From Devosia limi DSM 17137 (GTDB lineage: Bacteria; Pseudomonadota; Alphaproteobacteria; Rhizobiales; Devosiaceae), in assembly GCF_900128975.1 (NCBI RefSeq), contig NZ_FQVC01000004.1, forward strand, positions 67,423 through 131,422: a stretch of 64,000 nt of DNA. The letters run 5' to 3'. This document shows positions 41,868 through 55,514 of this stretch, piece by piece. The position numbers were made by a program, and so were the translations under genes. Under the pieces are notes generated by a model. It saw only the letters and a list, made by a program, of their open reading frames with translations. It searched no databases and had not been told where the DNA came from. Every line of letters begins with the position of its first letter. Position 1 is the stretch's first letter.

Positions 41868-44063
41868 GTGACTATGGAAATCTGGCAGGCTGACTCGCGG
41901 GACGTAGAGGCGATCGTTTCCGGACGGCATTCCGACCCGTTTGGATTCCTGGGGCTGCATCAGATCAACGGCCAATGGGTGCTGCGGGCGTTCATTCCGC
42001 ATGCCGACCTGGTGACGGCCTATACGCTGGACGGCACCGAGCTGGGGCATCTGTTCCCGCGTCATCCTGGGGGGCTTTTCGAAGGCAAGGTGGCGATCAC
42101 CGAGCGCCAGCCGATCCGCTACCATGCCAAGAATGCCGGGGGCGAATGGGATGTCTATGATCCCTATAGCTTCGGCCCGGTACTGGGGCCGATGGACGAC
42201 TACTATATCGGCGAGGGGAGCCATCTTCGGCTGTTCGACAAGCTCGGCGCCCATGAGATGGAATTCGAGGGCATCCACGGCACCCATTTTGCAGTCTGGG
42301 CGCCCAATGCCAGGCGGGTCAGCGTTGTCGGTCCGTTCAATGATTGGGATGGTCGACGCAATCCGATGCGCAACCGCTCCGATAACGGCATCTGGGAAGT
42401 GTTCATCCCCGTGCTGGGGACCGGAACGATCTACAAATACGAAATCGTCGGGCCCGATGGGGTGGTGCTGCCGCTCAAGGCCGATCCGTTCGCGCGGCAA
42501 TCGGAGATGCGGCCCAAAACGGCCTCGATCGTGCCGGATCCGACGCCATTCGTGTGGACCGACGCCAGGTATATCGAGGAACGGTCGCAGAAGGATTGGC
42601 GGCGGACGCCAATGTCGATCTATGAGGTTCATCTGGGCTCATGGCGGCGGCGGCCCGATGGCGGCTTCCTGACCTATGACCAGCTGGCCGAGCAGCTCGT
42701 GCCCTATGCGGCTGACATGGGCTACACCCATATCGAATTGCTGCCGATCACCGAACACCCGTTCGATCCGAGCTGGGGTTACCAGCCGACCGGGATGTAT
42801 TCGCCGACCGCCCGCTTCGGCGATCCGGCGGCGTTTGCCCGGTTTGTCGATGCGGCCCACGAAGCCGGGATCGGCATTATCCTTGACTGGGTGCCGGCGC
42901 ATTTCCCGACCGACGCGCATGGGCTGGCCAATTTCGATGGTACGGCGCTCTACGAACATGCCGATCCAAGGCAGGGCTATCACCCTGACTGGAACACGGC
43001 GATTTACAATTTCGGACGCAAGGAAGTGGTCAGTTTCCTTGTCAACAACGCGCTCTATTGGCTGGAAAAATTCCATATCGACGGGCTGCGCGTCGATGCG
43101 GTGGCCTCGATGCTGTATCTGGACTACTCGCGCCAGCCGGGGCAGTGGGTGCCCAACCAGCATGGCGGCAATGAAAACCTCGAAGCGGTGGAGTTCCTGC
43201 GCCGCGTCAATACCGAGGCTTATCGCCTGCATCCCGGCACGTTCATGATCGCCGAGGAATCCACCTCCTGGCCCGGCGTCAGTCATCCTGTCCATACCGG
43301 TGGGCTGGGCTTCGGCTTCAAGTGGAACATGGGCTTCATGAACGACACGCTGCGCTACATGTCGCGCGAGGCGGTGCATCGCAAGTTCCACCATAACGAT
43401 CTGACCTTCGGCACGGTCTATGCGTTTTCGGAGAACTTCGTGTTGCCGCTCAGCCATGACGAGGTGGTGCATGGCAAGGGGTCGCTGATCGAGAAGATGC
43501 CGGGCGATGACTGGCAGCAATTCGCCAATCTGCGGGCTTATTACGCCTTCATGTGGGGGCATCCCGGCAAGAAGCTGTTGTTCATGGGTCAGGAATTCGC
43601 GCAGCGCGCCGAATGGGCCGATGGCAAGGCGCTCGACTGGTTCCTGCTCGATGCGGGAGCCCATGAGGGCGTGCGCCGTCTCATCACCGATCTCAATACC
43701 GCCTATCGCCAATTGCCGGCCCTGCATGAACGCGATTGCGAGCCGGAAGGCTTTGAATGGGTGATCGGCAATGATCACGCCAATTCGGTCTTTGCCTGGC
43801 TGCGCAAGGCGCCGGGTGCCGATCCGGTGCTGGTGGTGTCCAATTTCACGCCAGTGCCACGCGAAAACTACAAAATACCCATGCCGCATGCCGGCAAATG
43901 GGTGGAGCGGATCAATACCGATGCCGGTTGGTACGCTGGCTCCAATACCGGCAACCAGGGGTCGGTCATTGCCCATGCGGTCAAGGGGGCGCATTGGCCG
44001 GCAGAAGCCGAGCTGTTCCTGCCGCCGCTTTCGACGCTGTATCTGAAGTATGAGCCGGACTAG
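41868..44063 (+). CDS. glgB: 1,4-alpha-glucan branching enzyme
   Basis: GlgB makes the alpha-1,6 branches of glycogen. The 731-residue protein has an N-terminal carbohydrate-binding domain, then [24 protein letters not shown], the GH13 regions [19 protein letters not shown] and [15 protein letters not shown] with the catalytic Asp, [12 protein letters not shown] with the acid Glu, and [18 protein letters not shown] at 41868 is taken as the start because the AGGGGGA site is 8 bases upstream; the ATG two codons later is the alternative. It precedes glgC by 89 bp. Confidence 0.95.
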   Translation: MTMEIWQADSRDVEAIVSGRHSDPFGFLGLHQINGQWVLRAFIPHADLVTAYTLDGTELGHLFPRHPGGLFEGKVAITERQPIRYHAKNAGGEWDVYDPYSFGPVLGPMDDYYIGEGSHLRLFDKLGAHEMEFEGIHGTHFAVWAPNARRVSVVGPFNDWDGRRNPMRNRSDNGIWEVFIPVLGTGTIYKYEIVGPDGVVLPLKADPFARQSEMRPKTASIVPDPTPFVWTDARYIEERSQKDWRRTPMSIYEVHLGSWRRRPDGGFLTYDQLAEQLVPYAADMGYTHIELLPITEHPFDPSWGYQPTGMYSPTARFGDPAAFARFVDAAHEAGIGIILDWVPAHFPTDAHGLANFDGTALYEHADPRQGYHPDWNTAIYNFGRKEVVSFLVNNALYWLEKFHIDGLRVDAVASMLYLDYSRQPGQWVPNQHGGNENLEAVEFLRRVNTEAYRLHPGTFMIAEESTSWPGVSHPVHTGGLGFGFKWNMGFMNDTLRYMSREAVHRKFHHNDLTFGTVYAFSENFVLPLSHDEVVHGKGSLIEKMPGDDWQQFANLRAYYAFMWGHPGKKLLFMGQEFAQRAEWADGKALDWFLLDAGAHEGVRRLITDLNTAYRQLPALHERDCEPEGFEWVIGNDHANSVFAWLRKAPGADPVLVVSNFTPVPRENYKIPMPHAGKWVERINTDAGWYAGSNTGNQGSVIAHAVKGAHWPAEAELFLPPLSTLYLKYEPD

Positions 44064-44152
44064 CCCGGCCTGGGGTTGTGAATACGAACCGGCCTCTGCC
44101 GGTTCGGGGTGCGATACGTCCCGGATCAATCCGGGCAATTGTGGAGGGTAAT

Positions 44153-45420
44153 ATGGCAGACTACAGGGTTCCATCACCGCTCGCGCGTGAGGCAATGGCC
44201 TACGTTCTCGCAGGTGGCCGCGGTACGCGGCTCATGGAGTTAACCGACCGGCGCGCCAAGCCGGCTGTCTATTTCGGCGGCAAGTCCCGCATCATCGACT
44301 TCGCCCTCTCTAACGCCATCAATTCGGGTATTCGGCGCATTTCGGTGGCCACCCAATACCAGGCACATAGCCTGATCCGGCATCTGTCGCGCGGCTGGAA
44401 CTTCCTGCGCCAGGAGCGGAACGAAAGCTTCGACGTGCTACCCGCCAGCCAGCGGGTGGCCGAGGACATGTGGTATGCCGGCACCGCAGACGCGGTGTAC
44501 CAGAACATGGACATCATCGAGGATTACGGCGCCCGCTATATCGTCATCCTGGCCGGCGACCATATCTACAAGATGGACTATGAAATCATGCTGCGCCAGC
44601 ATGTGGACACCGGGGCCGATGTGACCATCGGCTGTCTGGAAGTGCCGCGCCAGGAGGCCTCGGCCTTTGGCGTGATGCATGTGGACGGGCGCGACCGGGT
44701 GGTCGACTTCATCGAAAAGCCCAAGGATCCGCCGGGCATACCCGACAAGCCGGAGATGGCGCTGGCTTCGATGGGCATCTATGTGTTCGAGACGCGTTTC
44801 CTGATGGAACAGCTGCGCCGCGACGCGGCAACCGAAGGCTCCAGCCGCGATTTCGGCAAGGACATCATCCCCTATATCGTCAAGAATGGCACCGCCTGGG
44901 CGCATCGCTTCACCCGCTCCTGCGTGCGGTCGTCCAAGGAGGAGGTCTCCTATTGGCGCGATGTCGGCACCATCGACGCCTATTGGAAGGCCTCGATCGA
45001 CCTGACCGATATCGAACCCCAGCTCGATCTCTATGATCGTGACTGGCCGATCTGGACCTATGCCGAGATCACCCCGCCGGCCAAGTTCGTGCATGACTTC
45101 GATGGTCGGCGCGGCGCGGCTGTGAACTCGCTGGTCTCGGGCGATTGCATCATCTCGGGCGGCTATCTGCAAAAGACGCTGCTTTCGACTGGCTCGCGCG
45201 TTCACTCCTATTCCGAACTCAACGAGGCGGTGGTGTTGCCCTATTGCGATATCGGGCGCAGCGCACGGCTCAAGAAAGTGGTCATCGACCGGGGGGTGAA
45301 CATCCCCGAGGGACTGGTGGTGGGCGAAGATCCGGAATTCGACGCCAAATGGTTCCGGCGTACCGATGACGGGGTGACGCTGATCACCCAGGCGATGATC
45401 AACAAATATCTGGCGAGCCG

Positions 45421-45424
<4 letters not shown>
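44153..45424 (+). CDS. glgC: glucose-1-phosphate adenylyltransferase
   Basis: GlgC makes ADP-glucose from glucose 1-phosphate and ATP, the committed step of bacterial glycogen synthesis. The 423-residue protein has the pyrophosphorylase loop [64 protein letters not shown] and a left-handed beta-helix C-terminus. The ATG at 44153 has GGAGGG 4 bases upstream. The stop overlaps the glgA start by 4 bp. Allosteric control is expected but not readable here. Confidence 0.96.
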
Positions 45425-48499
<3,075 letters not shown>

Positions 48500-48512
48500 C
48501 AGCGGATAGTCG

Positions 48513-50522
48513 ATGAAACCTCAGCTTGTGCCCCAGGGCGGTCGTGTCGAGCATCTCGGCGCGACCGTTACCGATGCGGGCGTTAACTTCGCCGTCTATT
48601 CGGAAAGTGCCACCAGGATCTGGGTGTCGCTGTTCGATGAGCAGGACCAGGAAACCGACAGGTTTGAGCTGGACGTTCACCAGGAGCATATCCGGGCCGG
48701 GCTGATCGCCGATATCGGGGCAGGCACGCGTTACGGGCTGCGCGCCGATGGGCCCTATGATCCGGCGCAGGGTTATTTCTTCGATCCGGCAAAGCTGCTG
48801 GTCGATCCCTATGCGCGGCGGCTGGACAGGGTGTTCGTGCGCTCGCCGCGGCTGCGGCTGGATCGGCAGGAAGCGGTGGATACGGCGCCGCTGGTGCCCA
48901 AGGCGATCGTCGGCGGGGGCGGCAATGCGGATGTGATGCCGCGGCGGCGGGCGCCGCAGCTGATGTATGAGCTCAATGTGCGTGGTTTCACCATGCGCCA
49001 TCCCAGCGTGCAGGGGCCGTTGCGTGGCACCGTGGCCGGGCTCACCACCAAGCGGGTGATCGATCATTTCAAATATCTGGGCGTCGATACGGTCGAGCTG
49101 ATGCCGGTGGCGGCGTGGATCGATGATGGCCACCTGCCCAGCCTCGGGCTGACCAATGCCTGGGGCTATAACCCCGTCACCTATTTCGCGCCCGATCCGC
49201 GGCTGATGCCGCGCGGACCGCAGGAATTGCGGGTGATGACGGACCTCTACCGCAAGAACGGCATCTCGGTGATCCTCGACGTGGTCTACAACCACACCGG
49301 CGAGGGCGATGCCAATGGCCCGGTTCTGAGCATGATGGGGCTCGATGCACAGACCTATTATCGCTTCGTCGAAGTCGATGGGCAAAAGCATCTGGTCAAT
49401 GATACCGGCACCGGCAATACGCTGCGCTGTGATCATCCGGCGGTGCAGCGGCTCGTGATCGAGAGCTTGCGCTATTGGGTGCAGGAGCTGGGCGTCTCCG
49501 GCTTCCGCTTCGATCTCGCGCCCGTTCTGGGGCGCGAGCCGGGGTTCAATCCCAATGCGGAGCTGCTCCAGAAGATCAAGGCTGATCCGGTGCTGTCCAA
49601 GGCGCTGCTGGTGGCCGAGCCGTGGGATCCGGGTCCGGGGGGATATCAGCTGGGCCAGTTCGGCAAGGAATTCCGCGAATGGAACGACACCTATCGCGAT
49701 GAGGTGCGCAGCTTCTGGCGTGGCGATGACGGCAAGATCGGTGCGCTGGCAGGCAAGGTCGCCGGTTCATCGGAAATCTTCAATTTCGCCGGACGCAAGC
49801 CGACGCATGGGGTGAACCTGCTGGCCGTGCATGACGGGTTCACGCTGCGCGATCTGGTCAGCTACAATGACAAGCACAACGAGGCCAATGGCGAAGGCAA
49901 TCGCGATGGCCATAGCCACAATTCCTCGTGGAATTGCGGTGTCGAAGGCGAGACCGACGACGAGACCATCAATGCTGCCCGCAAGCGCGATGTGCGGGCG
50001 CTGCTGGCAACGCTGTTCCTGTCGCGCGGCGTGCCGCTGATCCAGCAGGGTGACGAGATGTTCCGCACGCAGGGCGGCAACAACAATGCCTATGCCCAGG
50101 ACAATGAAATCACCTGGGTGGACTGGGAGAATAGTGACGGGGCCCTGGTCGATTTCGTTGCCGCACTGCACAAGTTCCGCAAGGCGCATTCGGCGCTGAC
50201 CCACGAGCATTTCATGACCGGGCAAGAGCGCCATGGCGTTCGTGACGTGGTCTGGCTGCATCCCGAAGGTCGCGAGATGAATGAAGGCGATTGGCGGGAT
50301 TCCAGTGCGTCGGTGCTGGGCATGCATTTGCATGACAAGGGCGATGATGTGCTGGTCTGGTTCAATCGGCGGTCCGAGCCGGTGGTGGCGCGCCTTCCCG
50401 AAGGCGATTGGATAGTCGGTATTCAGTCGGACGATACGTTCGAGATCGGGTTTTCCGAGGGCACGGCGACCTTGCCGCCACGCTCGGTGGTGGCGCTCGT
50501 GCGGCCACCAGCACAGGATTAG
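48513..50522 (+). CDS. glgX: glycogen debranching enzyme
   Basis: GlgX hydrolyses the alpha-1,6 branches left after phosphorylase action. The 669-residue GH13 enzyme has an N-terminal CBM48-like domain (TVTDAGVNFAVYSESATRIWV), ISVILDVVYNHTGEGD, VSGFRFDLAPVLGREP with the nucleophile Asp, and VAEPWDPGPGGYQLGQF with the acid Glu. It ends the glycogen cluster and overlaps a convergent acetyltransferase gene by 4 bp. Confidence 0.95.
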   Translation: MKPQLVPQGGRVEHLGATVTDAGVNFAVYSESATRIWVSLFDEQDQETDRFELDVHQEHIRAGLIADIGAGTRYGLRADGPYDPAQGYFFDPAKLLVDPYARRLDRVFVRSPRLRLDRQEAVDTAPLVPKAIVGGGGNADVMPRRRAPQLMYELNVRGFTMRHPSVQGPLRGTVAGLTTKRVIDHFKYLGVDTVELMPVAAWIDDGHLPSLGLTNAWGYNPVTYFAPDPRLMPRGPQELRVMTDLYRKNGISVILDVVYNHTGEGDANGPVLSMMGLDAQTYYRFVEVDGQKHLVNDTGTGNTLRCDHPAVQRLVIESLRYWVQELGVSGFRFDLAPVLGREPGFNPNAELLQKIKADPVLSKALLVAEPWDPGPGGYQLGQFGKEFREWNDTYRDEVRSFWRGDDGKIGALAGKVAGSSEIFNFAGRKPTHGVNLLAVHDGFTLRDLVSYNDKHNEANGEGNRDGHSHNSSWNCGVEGETDDETINAARKRDVRALLATLFLSRGVPLIQQGDEMFRTQGGNNNAYAQDNEITWVDWENSDGALVDFVAALHKFRKAHSALTHEHFMTGQERHGVRDVVWLHPEGREMNEGDWRDSSASVLGMHLHDKGDDVLVWFNRRSEPVVARLPEGDWIVGIQSDDTFEIGFSEGTATLPPRSVVALVRPPAQD

Positions 50523-50992
50523 GACACGGGCACCATGCCCAGGCGCGCGTAGAGACGGCGCGCCGGGATATTATCGGTTTCGACCTTGAGGTCCACATGG
50601 GGTAGGCCGCGCCGAGCAAACGCTACGAAGCATTGGGTCAACAGGGCTTCGCCGATACCGCGGGTTCGATGCTCGGGCGCGACCACCAGATCCTTGATGA
50701 AGCCGCTGGTCCAGCACTGCGCCAGGCCCACCGGCGCGCCCTCGGGACCGAATGCGACCAGCACCAAAGCCGGATCGAACTCGCTGTCTTCGACAAGCCG
50801 CATCCACCAGTACTCGAAATCTGGCACGGAGCCGCCGCCATCGGCGTAGGCGCGCACCAGCAGGGCGTGGAGAGAGATTGGGCTTGGCCCCGGCAGGGTC
50901 ATCGGCACGACGCCAGCCGGCCAGGCCGGAGCCGCGAGCGGGCCGGTCAGCGACTTGCGCAGGCGCAGATGGGCGGGAACTGGAGTGACCAT
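50519..50992 (-). CDS. GNAT-family N-acetyltransferase
   Basis: This 157-residue protein shows the GNAT acetyl-CoA loop DLVVAPEHRTRGIGEALLTQC, preceded by the strand VGLAQCWTSGFI, and ends with DNIPARRLYARLGMVPVS. The substrate is unknown. It stands alone on the minus strand, convergent with glgX (4-bp overlap); the 272-bp gap upstream (50993-51264) contains nothing I can identify. Confidence 0.85.
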   Translation of the reverse strand: MVTPVPAHLRLRKSLTGPLAAPAWPAGVVPMTLPGPSPISLHALLVRAYADGGGSVPDFEYWWMRLVEDSEFDPALVLVAFGPEGAPVGLAQCWTSGFIKDLVVAPEHRTRGIGEALLTQCFVAFARRGLPHVDLKVETDNIPARRLYARLGMVPVS

Positions 50993-51264
50993 CAGGCTAC
51001 CAAAGGTCCATATTTCGAGAATTTCTACAATGCATCAAAATGTCGAAAAGATGCTTTATCTATTGCGCTGATCAAGCAAAAGTTCGTGCGTGGGGGTGGA
51101 CGCCTTCGGTATCGGCAATTTCAGCATGAATTAGCCGGCCGCGTTGGACAATTGGGCCAGTTCGGCAAGTCCGTGAACGTGGGTGCCGCAAGTCGCGACG
51201 CCCGCACCGACTGGATGTAACGCGGCCTGCGCCGGGCCCCGGTGACAGGGAGCAGACGCAGTGC

Positions 51265-51897
51265 CTATTCGGCGGCAGATACGCTGCGCAAGCCACCGGC
51301 GCGTTCGATGAAGGCGATGATCTCATTGAGGCCATCGTGGCGGATCAGATCGGCGAAGACATAGGGGCGCCCTTCGCGCACTTTCTGCGTGTCGGCTTCC
51401 ATAACCGCGAGACTGGTGCCGAGATAGGCCGCCAGATCGGCATGGGTAATAACCAGAAGGTCGGAGCGCCCGATGGCCGGGCCGCCCTTGCGGGGGATCT
51501 TTTCGCCTTGTGCCACCGAGATGACATAGATGGTCATGTCGGCGAGGTCGGGGGAGAAGGTCGCCGCCAGATTATCGCCGCCGCTTTCGATCAGGATCAC
51601 GTCCAGATCTGGGAACCTGCGATTGAGATCGGCAATGGCCGCCAGATTGAGCGAGGCATCCTCGCGGATGGCGGTATGGGGGCAGCCGCCGGTTTCGACA
51701 CCGACAATGCGGTCTTCGGAAATCGCCTGGGCGCGCGCCAGGATCAGCGCGTCTTCCTGGGTGTAGATGTCATTGGTGACCACGGCCATCGAGTAGCGAT
51801 CACGCATGGCTTTGAGCAACATTTCGCAGAGCGTGGTCTTGCCCGAACCGACGGGGCCGCCAATGCCGATGCGGAGGGGACCGTTGGGAGAGCTCAT
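51265..51897 (-). CDS. ureG: urease accessory GTPase UreG
   Basis: UreG uses GTP to deliver nickel to apo-urease with UreD, UreF and UreE. The 210-residue protein has the P-loop [19 protein letters not shown], the CPH metal motif in [35 protein letters not shown] and a THAD nucleotide motif ([10 protein letters not shown]). The start at 51897 overlaps the preceding membrane gene by 4 bp; the longer frame to 51948 is antisense-like sequence. It is the last gene of the urease stretch. Confidence 0.96.
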   Translation of the reverse strand: MSSPNGPLRIGIGGPVGSGKTTLCEMLLKAMRDRYSMAVVTNDIYTQEDALILARAQAISEDRIVGVETGGCPHTAIREDASLNLAAIADLNRRFPDLDVILIESGGDNLAATFSPDLADMTIYVISVAQGEKIPRKGGPAIGRSDLLVITHADLAAYLGTSLAVMEADTQKVREGRPYVFADLIRHDGLNEIIAFIERAGGLRSVSAAE

Positions 51898-52325
51898 AGC
51901 AGCCTCAGGATGACGAGGACGACAAAGCCCGCTCCAAGAAACAGGCAAAGGGGCGAATAGACCCGGCGGTCATTGAACCGGAAATTGGGTTGTGGGGTCT
52001 TTGCAGCCCACCAATCGGTGTAGCCGGCAACGCCACGCGCCAGGAACACGGCACCGACCGCCAGGCCGATGAGGTTGAGCATCCAGCCGCCGCTGGTGTG
52101 ATCGGCCAAAGCCAGCCCGAGTATGCCGGCCAACAGGGTCACCAGGGCAATGACGAAGGATGCGCGCCGTGGCGGCATATGCTGGATACCGGCAGTGCCG
52201 ACTACGGTCTCGGCCAAGAGCTTCTCATTGCGGATCGGCCAGGTGCGGCCGATCGACCAGAGGAAGTGGGCGACGGACACCGCCAGCAGGGCGATGAACA
52301 TGAAAGCGGCGATCAGCATGCTCAT
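51894..52325 (-). CDS. small membrane protein (DUF3995-like) between ureF and ureG
   Basis: This 143-residue protein has four predicted membrane helices (about 3-25, 58-76, 82-99 and 124-142) and a [13 protein letters not shown] segment after the first. It resembles DUF3995 proteins, though this is judged by eye. It overlaps ureG and ureF by 4 bp each, so it is translated with the urease accessory proteins. A role in nickel or urea supply is possible but not shown; no metal motif is visible. Confidence 0.75.
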   Translation of the reverse strand: MSMLIAAFMFIALLAVSVAHFLWSIGRTWPIRNEKLLAETVVGTAGIQHMPPRRASFVIALVTLLAGILGLALADHTSGGWMLNLIGLAVGAVFLARGVAGYTDWWAAKTPQPNFRFNDRRVYSPLCLFLGAGFVVLVILRLL

Positions 52326-52984
52326 GAGCGGAAGATCCTTGTGGTGAGGGTTTCGTGCTGCATCTGGGCGATATCAGCGGCGTAGGCGATGGCGCCGATC
52401 TCGTCCAGTGCGGCACGCTGGCACAGCGCCGAAATGAGTGCGATTTCGGATTCCAGCGCCGCCATGATGGCCAATCCATCGGTCTGGCCGATAGGCACCA
52501 GCCGCACGGCGACCGACACCTGTCCGTGGACCAGAGCCGCAAAGAAAGCGGTGAGCAAAGCGGGGAGGGCAATACCATGCGCGCCGGCAATGGCGCCAAC
52601 GGCGATGGGATAGGGGCAGGGTTGCGGCAGGGTGGCATAGACCGGGGAGGGCCAGGCCCTGGTGGCGGCAATGAAGGCATCGCCAGTGATGGTGGTTTCG
52701 TCGTGGCGCTCGCGGGCCGGTGTCAGGGCCAGGCAGAGATCGGCGAGTTCGCCGAGCTGGGCGGGATCGCTGGCCGCGGCGTGGGCATGGGCGAGCAGGA
52801 TTGCGTCGGTGCGCAAGCCGCCGTGAACCAGATTGCCGGCGACCCAGGCCTGGGTGCTGGCGCGATCATGGACGCGGCGCTGGGCGATGGCGGTCTCCAG
52901 CCCGGCAGACCAGGCAAAGGCCCCCACCGGAAAGGCGGGCGACAGCCAGGTCAGCAGCTTCTGCAGGTCGCCGGTTGCGCTCAT
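52322..52984 (-). CDS. ureF: urease accessory protein UreF
   Basis: UreF bridges UreG to the urease-UreD complex during nickel insertion. The 220-residue all-helical protein has the N-terminal LLTWLSPAFPVGAFAWSAGLE typical of the family, and GVIAGAHGI-like VGAIAGAHGIAL plus VRLVPIGQTDGL in the middle. It overlaps ureE by 4 bp and the DUF3995-like gene by 4 bp. Confidence 0.94.
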   Translation of the reverse strand: MSATGDLQKLLTWLSPAFPVGAFAWSAGLETAIAQRRVHDRASTQAWVAGNLVHGGLRTDAILLAHAHAAASDPAQLGELADLCLALTPARERHDETTITGDAFIAATRAWPSPVYATLPQPCPYPIAVGAIAGAHGIALPALLTAFFAALVHGQVSVAVRLVPIGQTDGLAIMAALESEIALISALCQRAALDEIGAIAYAADIAQMQHETLTTRIFRS

Positions 52985-53445
52985 CGCTGCAGCAATGCGT
53001 GCCCGGCGTCGGCGTGGCTGTGATAGGCGCCATGCTCGGCAAAGAAGGGTTCGGTGACATTGCTGACGCTGGCGTTGAGCCCCTCCAGCATGGTCTTCAG
53101 CACATGATCGCGCTTGATCAGGATGCGGTTTTCTTCGAGCTGGGCCGCGGTGTGGCGATTGCCGATATGCCAGGCCAGCCGCACCAGGTGGGCGGGGTCG
53201 CGGCCGCGCACCTCGTAGAGCAGTTCCGCGGCGGCAGCGATCTCGATGAGGCGGCCATCATCAAGCTGCAGGGCGCCGCGATGATCGAGCGTTACGGTCT
53301 GGGGGAAATCCACCATCACCTCGGCGCCACTGCGCAAGGTCAACAGCTTGCGGCGGAGGCGGCGTTCGTCATGGGCCAGCACGATGGTGTCGAAGGGCGT
53401 GCCAAGCTGGTGATTGGCAGGCAGGTGAGCGACGGCACGAAACAT
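52981..53445 (-). CDS. ureE: urease accessory nickel metallochaperone UreE
   Basis: UreE carries nickel to the UreDFG complex. The 154-residue protein has an N-terminal peptide-binding-like domain (LAHDERRLRRKLLTLRSGAEV) and a metal-binding half with LAWHIGNRHTAAQ, which keeps the conserved His. The C-terminus carries a short His-containing tail (GAYHSHADAGH) rather than a long His-rich one. It is 65 bp after a membrane gene and overlaps ureF by 4 bp. Confidence 0.93.
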   Translation of the reverse strand: MFRAVAHLPANHQLGTPFDTIVLAHDERRLRRKLLTLRSGAEVMVDFPQTVTLDHRGALQLDDGRLIEIAAAAELLYEVRGRDPAHLVRLAWHIGNRHTAAQLEENRILIKRDHVLKTMLEGLNASVSNVTEPFFAEHGAYHSHADAGHALLQR

Positions 53446-53510
53446 GAGCGACTTTCTGCGAGTGGCTCGGCGAACAGAAGGCTTCCCAACCTTGCCGCCA
53501 TACTAGCGCG

Positions 53511-54098
53511 TCAGGTGAAGGTGTTGAAGAGCCTGAAGATCCAGGACACCTGATAGATCAGGTAAACGGAGATGAAGGCCAGGTGGAAGCGCCTATTGGT
53601 GGTCCATATGGCAATCAGACACATGGTGATGCCGATGGGAACCTGAATGTAGAATTCGGTGCCGAATTTGTCCCAATGGGCCTGGCCCTTGATCATGGTG
53701 TCGATCATGTCGAAGGCAAAATTGAGCGCGAACAGGCCGAAAAACCATTGGCGGCGCTGGAGGAAAAAGTCCTCATAGCCGTCATATTCGGACAGATTGT
53801 CCGGGAATAGCAACGCCGCCTGCAGGAACAGGATGATGGTATAGACGATCAGGAAGAAGAAGATGCCAAAGGACCAGTCTTCCAACTGGAACAGGGCGAA
53901 TTCCCACCACCAGAAATGCACCAGTTCGAGCAGCATGGAGGCCACCCACAACAGGTGGATGGCCGAGACCCTGGCCCGGTTGGGATGCTGCACCAGGCCG
54001 GCAAGGCCCATGAGCAGGCGGGTAATCGCCAGGCCGACCACCATGCCCATGACAATGCGCACATGGGGAAACAGCTCGGAGGCAGGCATTTGGTCCAT
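53511..54098 (-). CDS. unknown multi-pass membrane protein
   Basis: This 195-residue protein has about five hydrophobic helices, aromatic-rich stretches (LVHFWWWEFALF, GIFFFLIVYTIILFLQAALLF) and a charged loop DGYEDFFLQRRQW. I do not recognise the family. It lies 24 bp after the MliC-like gene and 65 bp before ureE on the same strand, so it is probably cotranscribed, although nothing links it to urease. Confidence 0.7.
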   Translation of the reverse strand: MDQMPASELFPHVRIVMGMVVGLAITRLLMGLAGLVQHPNRARVSAIHLLWVASMLLELVHFWWWEFALFQLEDWSFGIFFFLIVYTIILFLQAALLFPDNLSEYDGYEDFFLQRRQWFFGLFALNFAFDMIDTMIKGQAHWDKFGTEFYIQVPIGITMCLIAIWTTNRRFHLAFISVYLIYQVSWIFRLFNTFT

Positions 54099-54122
54099 GG
54101 CGCGCTACACGTTTTGGAGAGA

Positions 54123-54512
54123 TCAGGGAGTGTTGACGACTTCGCTACAGGTTTTGACCGCCTCGGCGTCTTCGCCCAGCGTCAGGTCATAGAGGCTGGC
54201 ATCGGGGCCTTTGGTCCACCATACCCATTGGCCGGCAGCGTATTTGACGCCCGAGGCAGCGATAACCGCAGTGAAAATGATATCTTCCGCTTCACCCTCG
54301 ACTGGCACGAAGGCGAGGAAATTGGGCGCGGCATTGATGTATTCGACATTGAGCGGATCGCCGACCGAGCAATCATAAACCATGGTACGGCGTTCAAAAT
54401 CGGTGCCGCCGCCGGTGCCGAGCTGGATCTGCAGCGTGGTTTCGACGGCTTGTGCGGCCGGAGCAACGAGGCTGGCGGCAAGTACAATGGCGGCGATGCG
54501 ATTAAAGGTCAT
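54123..54512 (-). CDS. MliC-like exported protein (C-type lysozyme inhibitor fold)
   Basis: This 129-residue protein has a signal peptide (MTFNRIAAIVLAASLVAPAAQA) and the MliC pattern: TMVYDCSVGDPLNVEYIN, FLAFVPVEGE, VIAASGVKYAAGQWVWWTKGPDASLYDL. MliC proteins inhibit host lysozyme. There is no lipobox, so it is likely a free periplasmic form (PliC-like). The start has AGGAG upstream; the longer frame to 54707 is rejected. It sits between ureC and ureE with no obvious functional link. Confidence 0.82.
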   Translation of the reverse strand: MTFNRIAAIVLAASLVAPAAQAVETTLQIQLGTGGGTDFERRTMVYDCSVGDPLNVEYINAAPNFLAFVPVEGEAEDIIFTAVIAASGVKYAAGQWVWWTKGPDASLYDLTLGEDAEAVKTCSEVVNTP

Positions 54513-54574
54513 GTTAAACTCTCCTTTGCGGAAGCAATGAGCGGTGCTGGCGCGGCAAGGCGGCTGAAGTTCGA

Positions 54575-54871
54575 TCAGAGGACTTCTACGCGCTCGGGGT
54601 GAATGATTTCGACCTTGGCACCGAGGACAAGCGGCTTGTTGGTTTCGCACAGGGCCAGCATGTGGGGCGATTCCAGATGTGTGTTGAACGCTTCGCGGCT
54701 TTCCCATTGCGAGGTGAACACCAGCCGATAGGGATCGGTGACGCTGGCGTGCAGGTCATAGAGAATGCAGCCGGGCTCGCGCCGCGTGGTTTCGATGGCC
54801 GGATAGGCTGCCTCGACAAAGGGTTCAAGTGTGCCCGGGTGGATGCGGACGGTGGAGACGACATAGATCAC
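54575..54871 (-). CDS. ABM-domain (putative quinol monooxygenase) protein
   Basis: This 98-residue protein has the antibiotic-biosynthesis monooxygenase ferredoxin-like fold: MIYVVSTVRIHPGTLEPFVE, REPGCILYDLHASVTDPYRLVFTSQWESREAF and THLESPHML. Relatives include YgiN quinol monooxygenase and small detoxifying oxygenases; some ABM proteins degrade haem (IsdG), but that is not indicated here. The start is GTG at 54871 with GAGGA 7 bases upstream. Confidence 0.85.
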   Translation of the reverse strand: MIYVVSTVRIHPGTLEPFVEAAYPAIETTRREPGCILYDLHASVTDPYRLVFTSQWESREAFNTHLESPHMLALCETNKPLVLGAKVEIIHPERVEVL

Positions 54872-54927
54872 AGGTGGTTCCTCATCGTTGAAACGCTACC
54901 CCATAAGTGCCGCCGCCGCCAAACAGT

Positions 54928-55416
54928 TTAGACTGCGACAGCCAATGCTGCCGAGCCGGCCATGCTGACGATCCAGATGGCGCCGAACACCGCGATGGCG
55001 TCTTCGAGCAGGGCAATCGGCAGATCCTTGCCGCCAATAGCGGCAACAAGGCGGGAGCGGAACTCGGCGCCGCCCAGTGTGCCGATGACCGCGCCGACGG
55101 CGCCGGCAATAAGGCCGCCGATCAGCGCCCCGACCGATGCCCCCAGCACCGCACCGCAGAAAGCTCCGCTGACGATGCGGGCGCCGAACTGCATCGGTAC
55201 CTTGCGGCTGGGCGTATTGGGCAATTGGTCGGTGATCAGCTCCACCAGCGCCAGCGCGGTGAAGATCCAGGGCGTGATGGCCGCGCCCATAAAGGCGAAG
55301 ATGGTGCCGCTGAGATTGATCCAGCCGAGGCTGGCGGCCCAGGCCACGGCCGCCGGTGCGGTCATGGCACGCAGGCCGGCAATGACCCCGATAAGCAATG
55401 CGAATACATAGATCAT
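54928..55416 (-). CDS. DUF4126-family membrane protein
   Basis: This 162-residue protein has several Ala/Gly-rich membrane segments: VFALLIGVIAGLRAMTAPAAVAWAA at the start, then a Pro-Ser-Arg-Lys loop (LPNTPSRKVPMQFGARIVSGAF) and a Gly-rich helix. These match the DUF4126 family, whose function is not known. It lies 56 bp before the ABM gene and 98 bp after ureC, on the same strand. Confidence 0.82.
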   Translation of the reverse strand: MIYVFALLIGVIAGLRAMTAPAAVAWAASLGWINLSGTIFAFMGAAITPWIFTALALVELITDQLPNTPSRKVPMQFGARIVSGAFCGAVLGASVGALIGGLIAGAVGAVIGTLGGAEFRSRLVAAIGGKDLPIALLEDAIAVFGAIWIVSMAGSAALAVAV

Positions 55417-55514
55417 GGTGAAAGCCCCAACCTGATTGCAACGCGATAGATGTGGGGCAATATTAGCTTGAACTCAGTGCGCTGTATTGCTGAAAACACT
55501 GGGTTTGCCGGGCA

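Noticed and set aside
42639..44195. 518-codon minus-strand open frame across glgB
   Set aside because: It is the complementary-frame shadow of glgB, without motifs or a ribosome site.
51000..51264. A gene or small RNA in the AT-richer gap between the acetyltransferase and ureG
   Set aside because: No start with a ribosome site, no family motif and no convincing hairpin with a T-run was found.
54513..54707. N-terminal extension of the MliC-like protein
   Set aside because: It overlaps the ABM gene antisense and would bury the signal peptide.
54575..54871. ABM protein as an IsdG-type haem oxygenase
   Set aside because: The ABM fold alone does not indicate haem degradation; the gene is far from the haem locus and lacks clear supporting residues.
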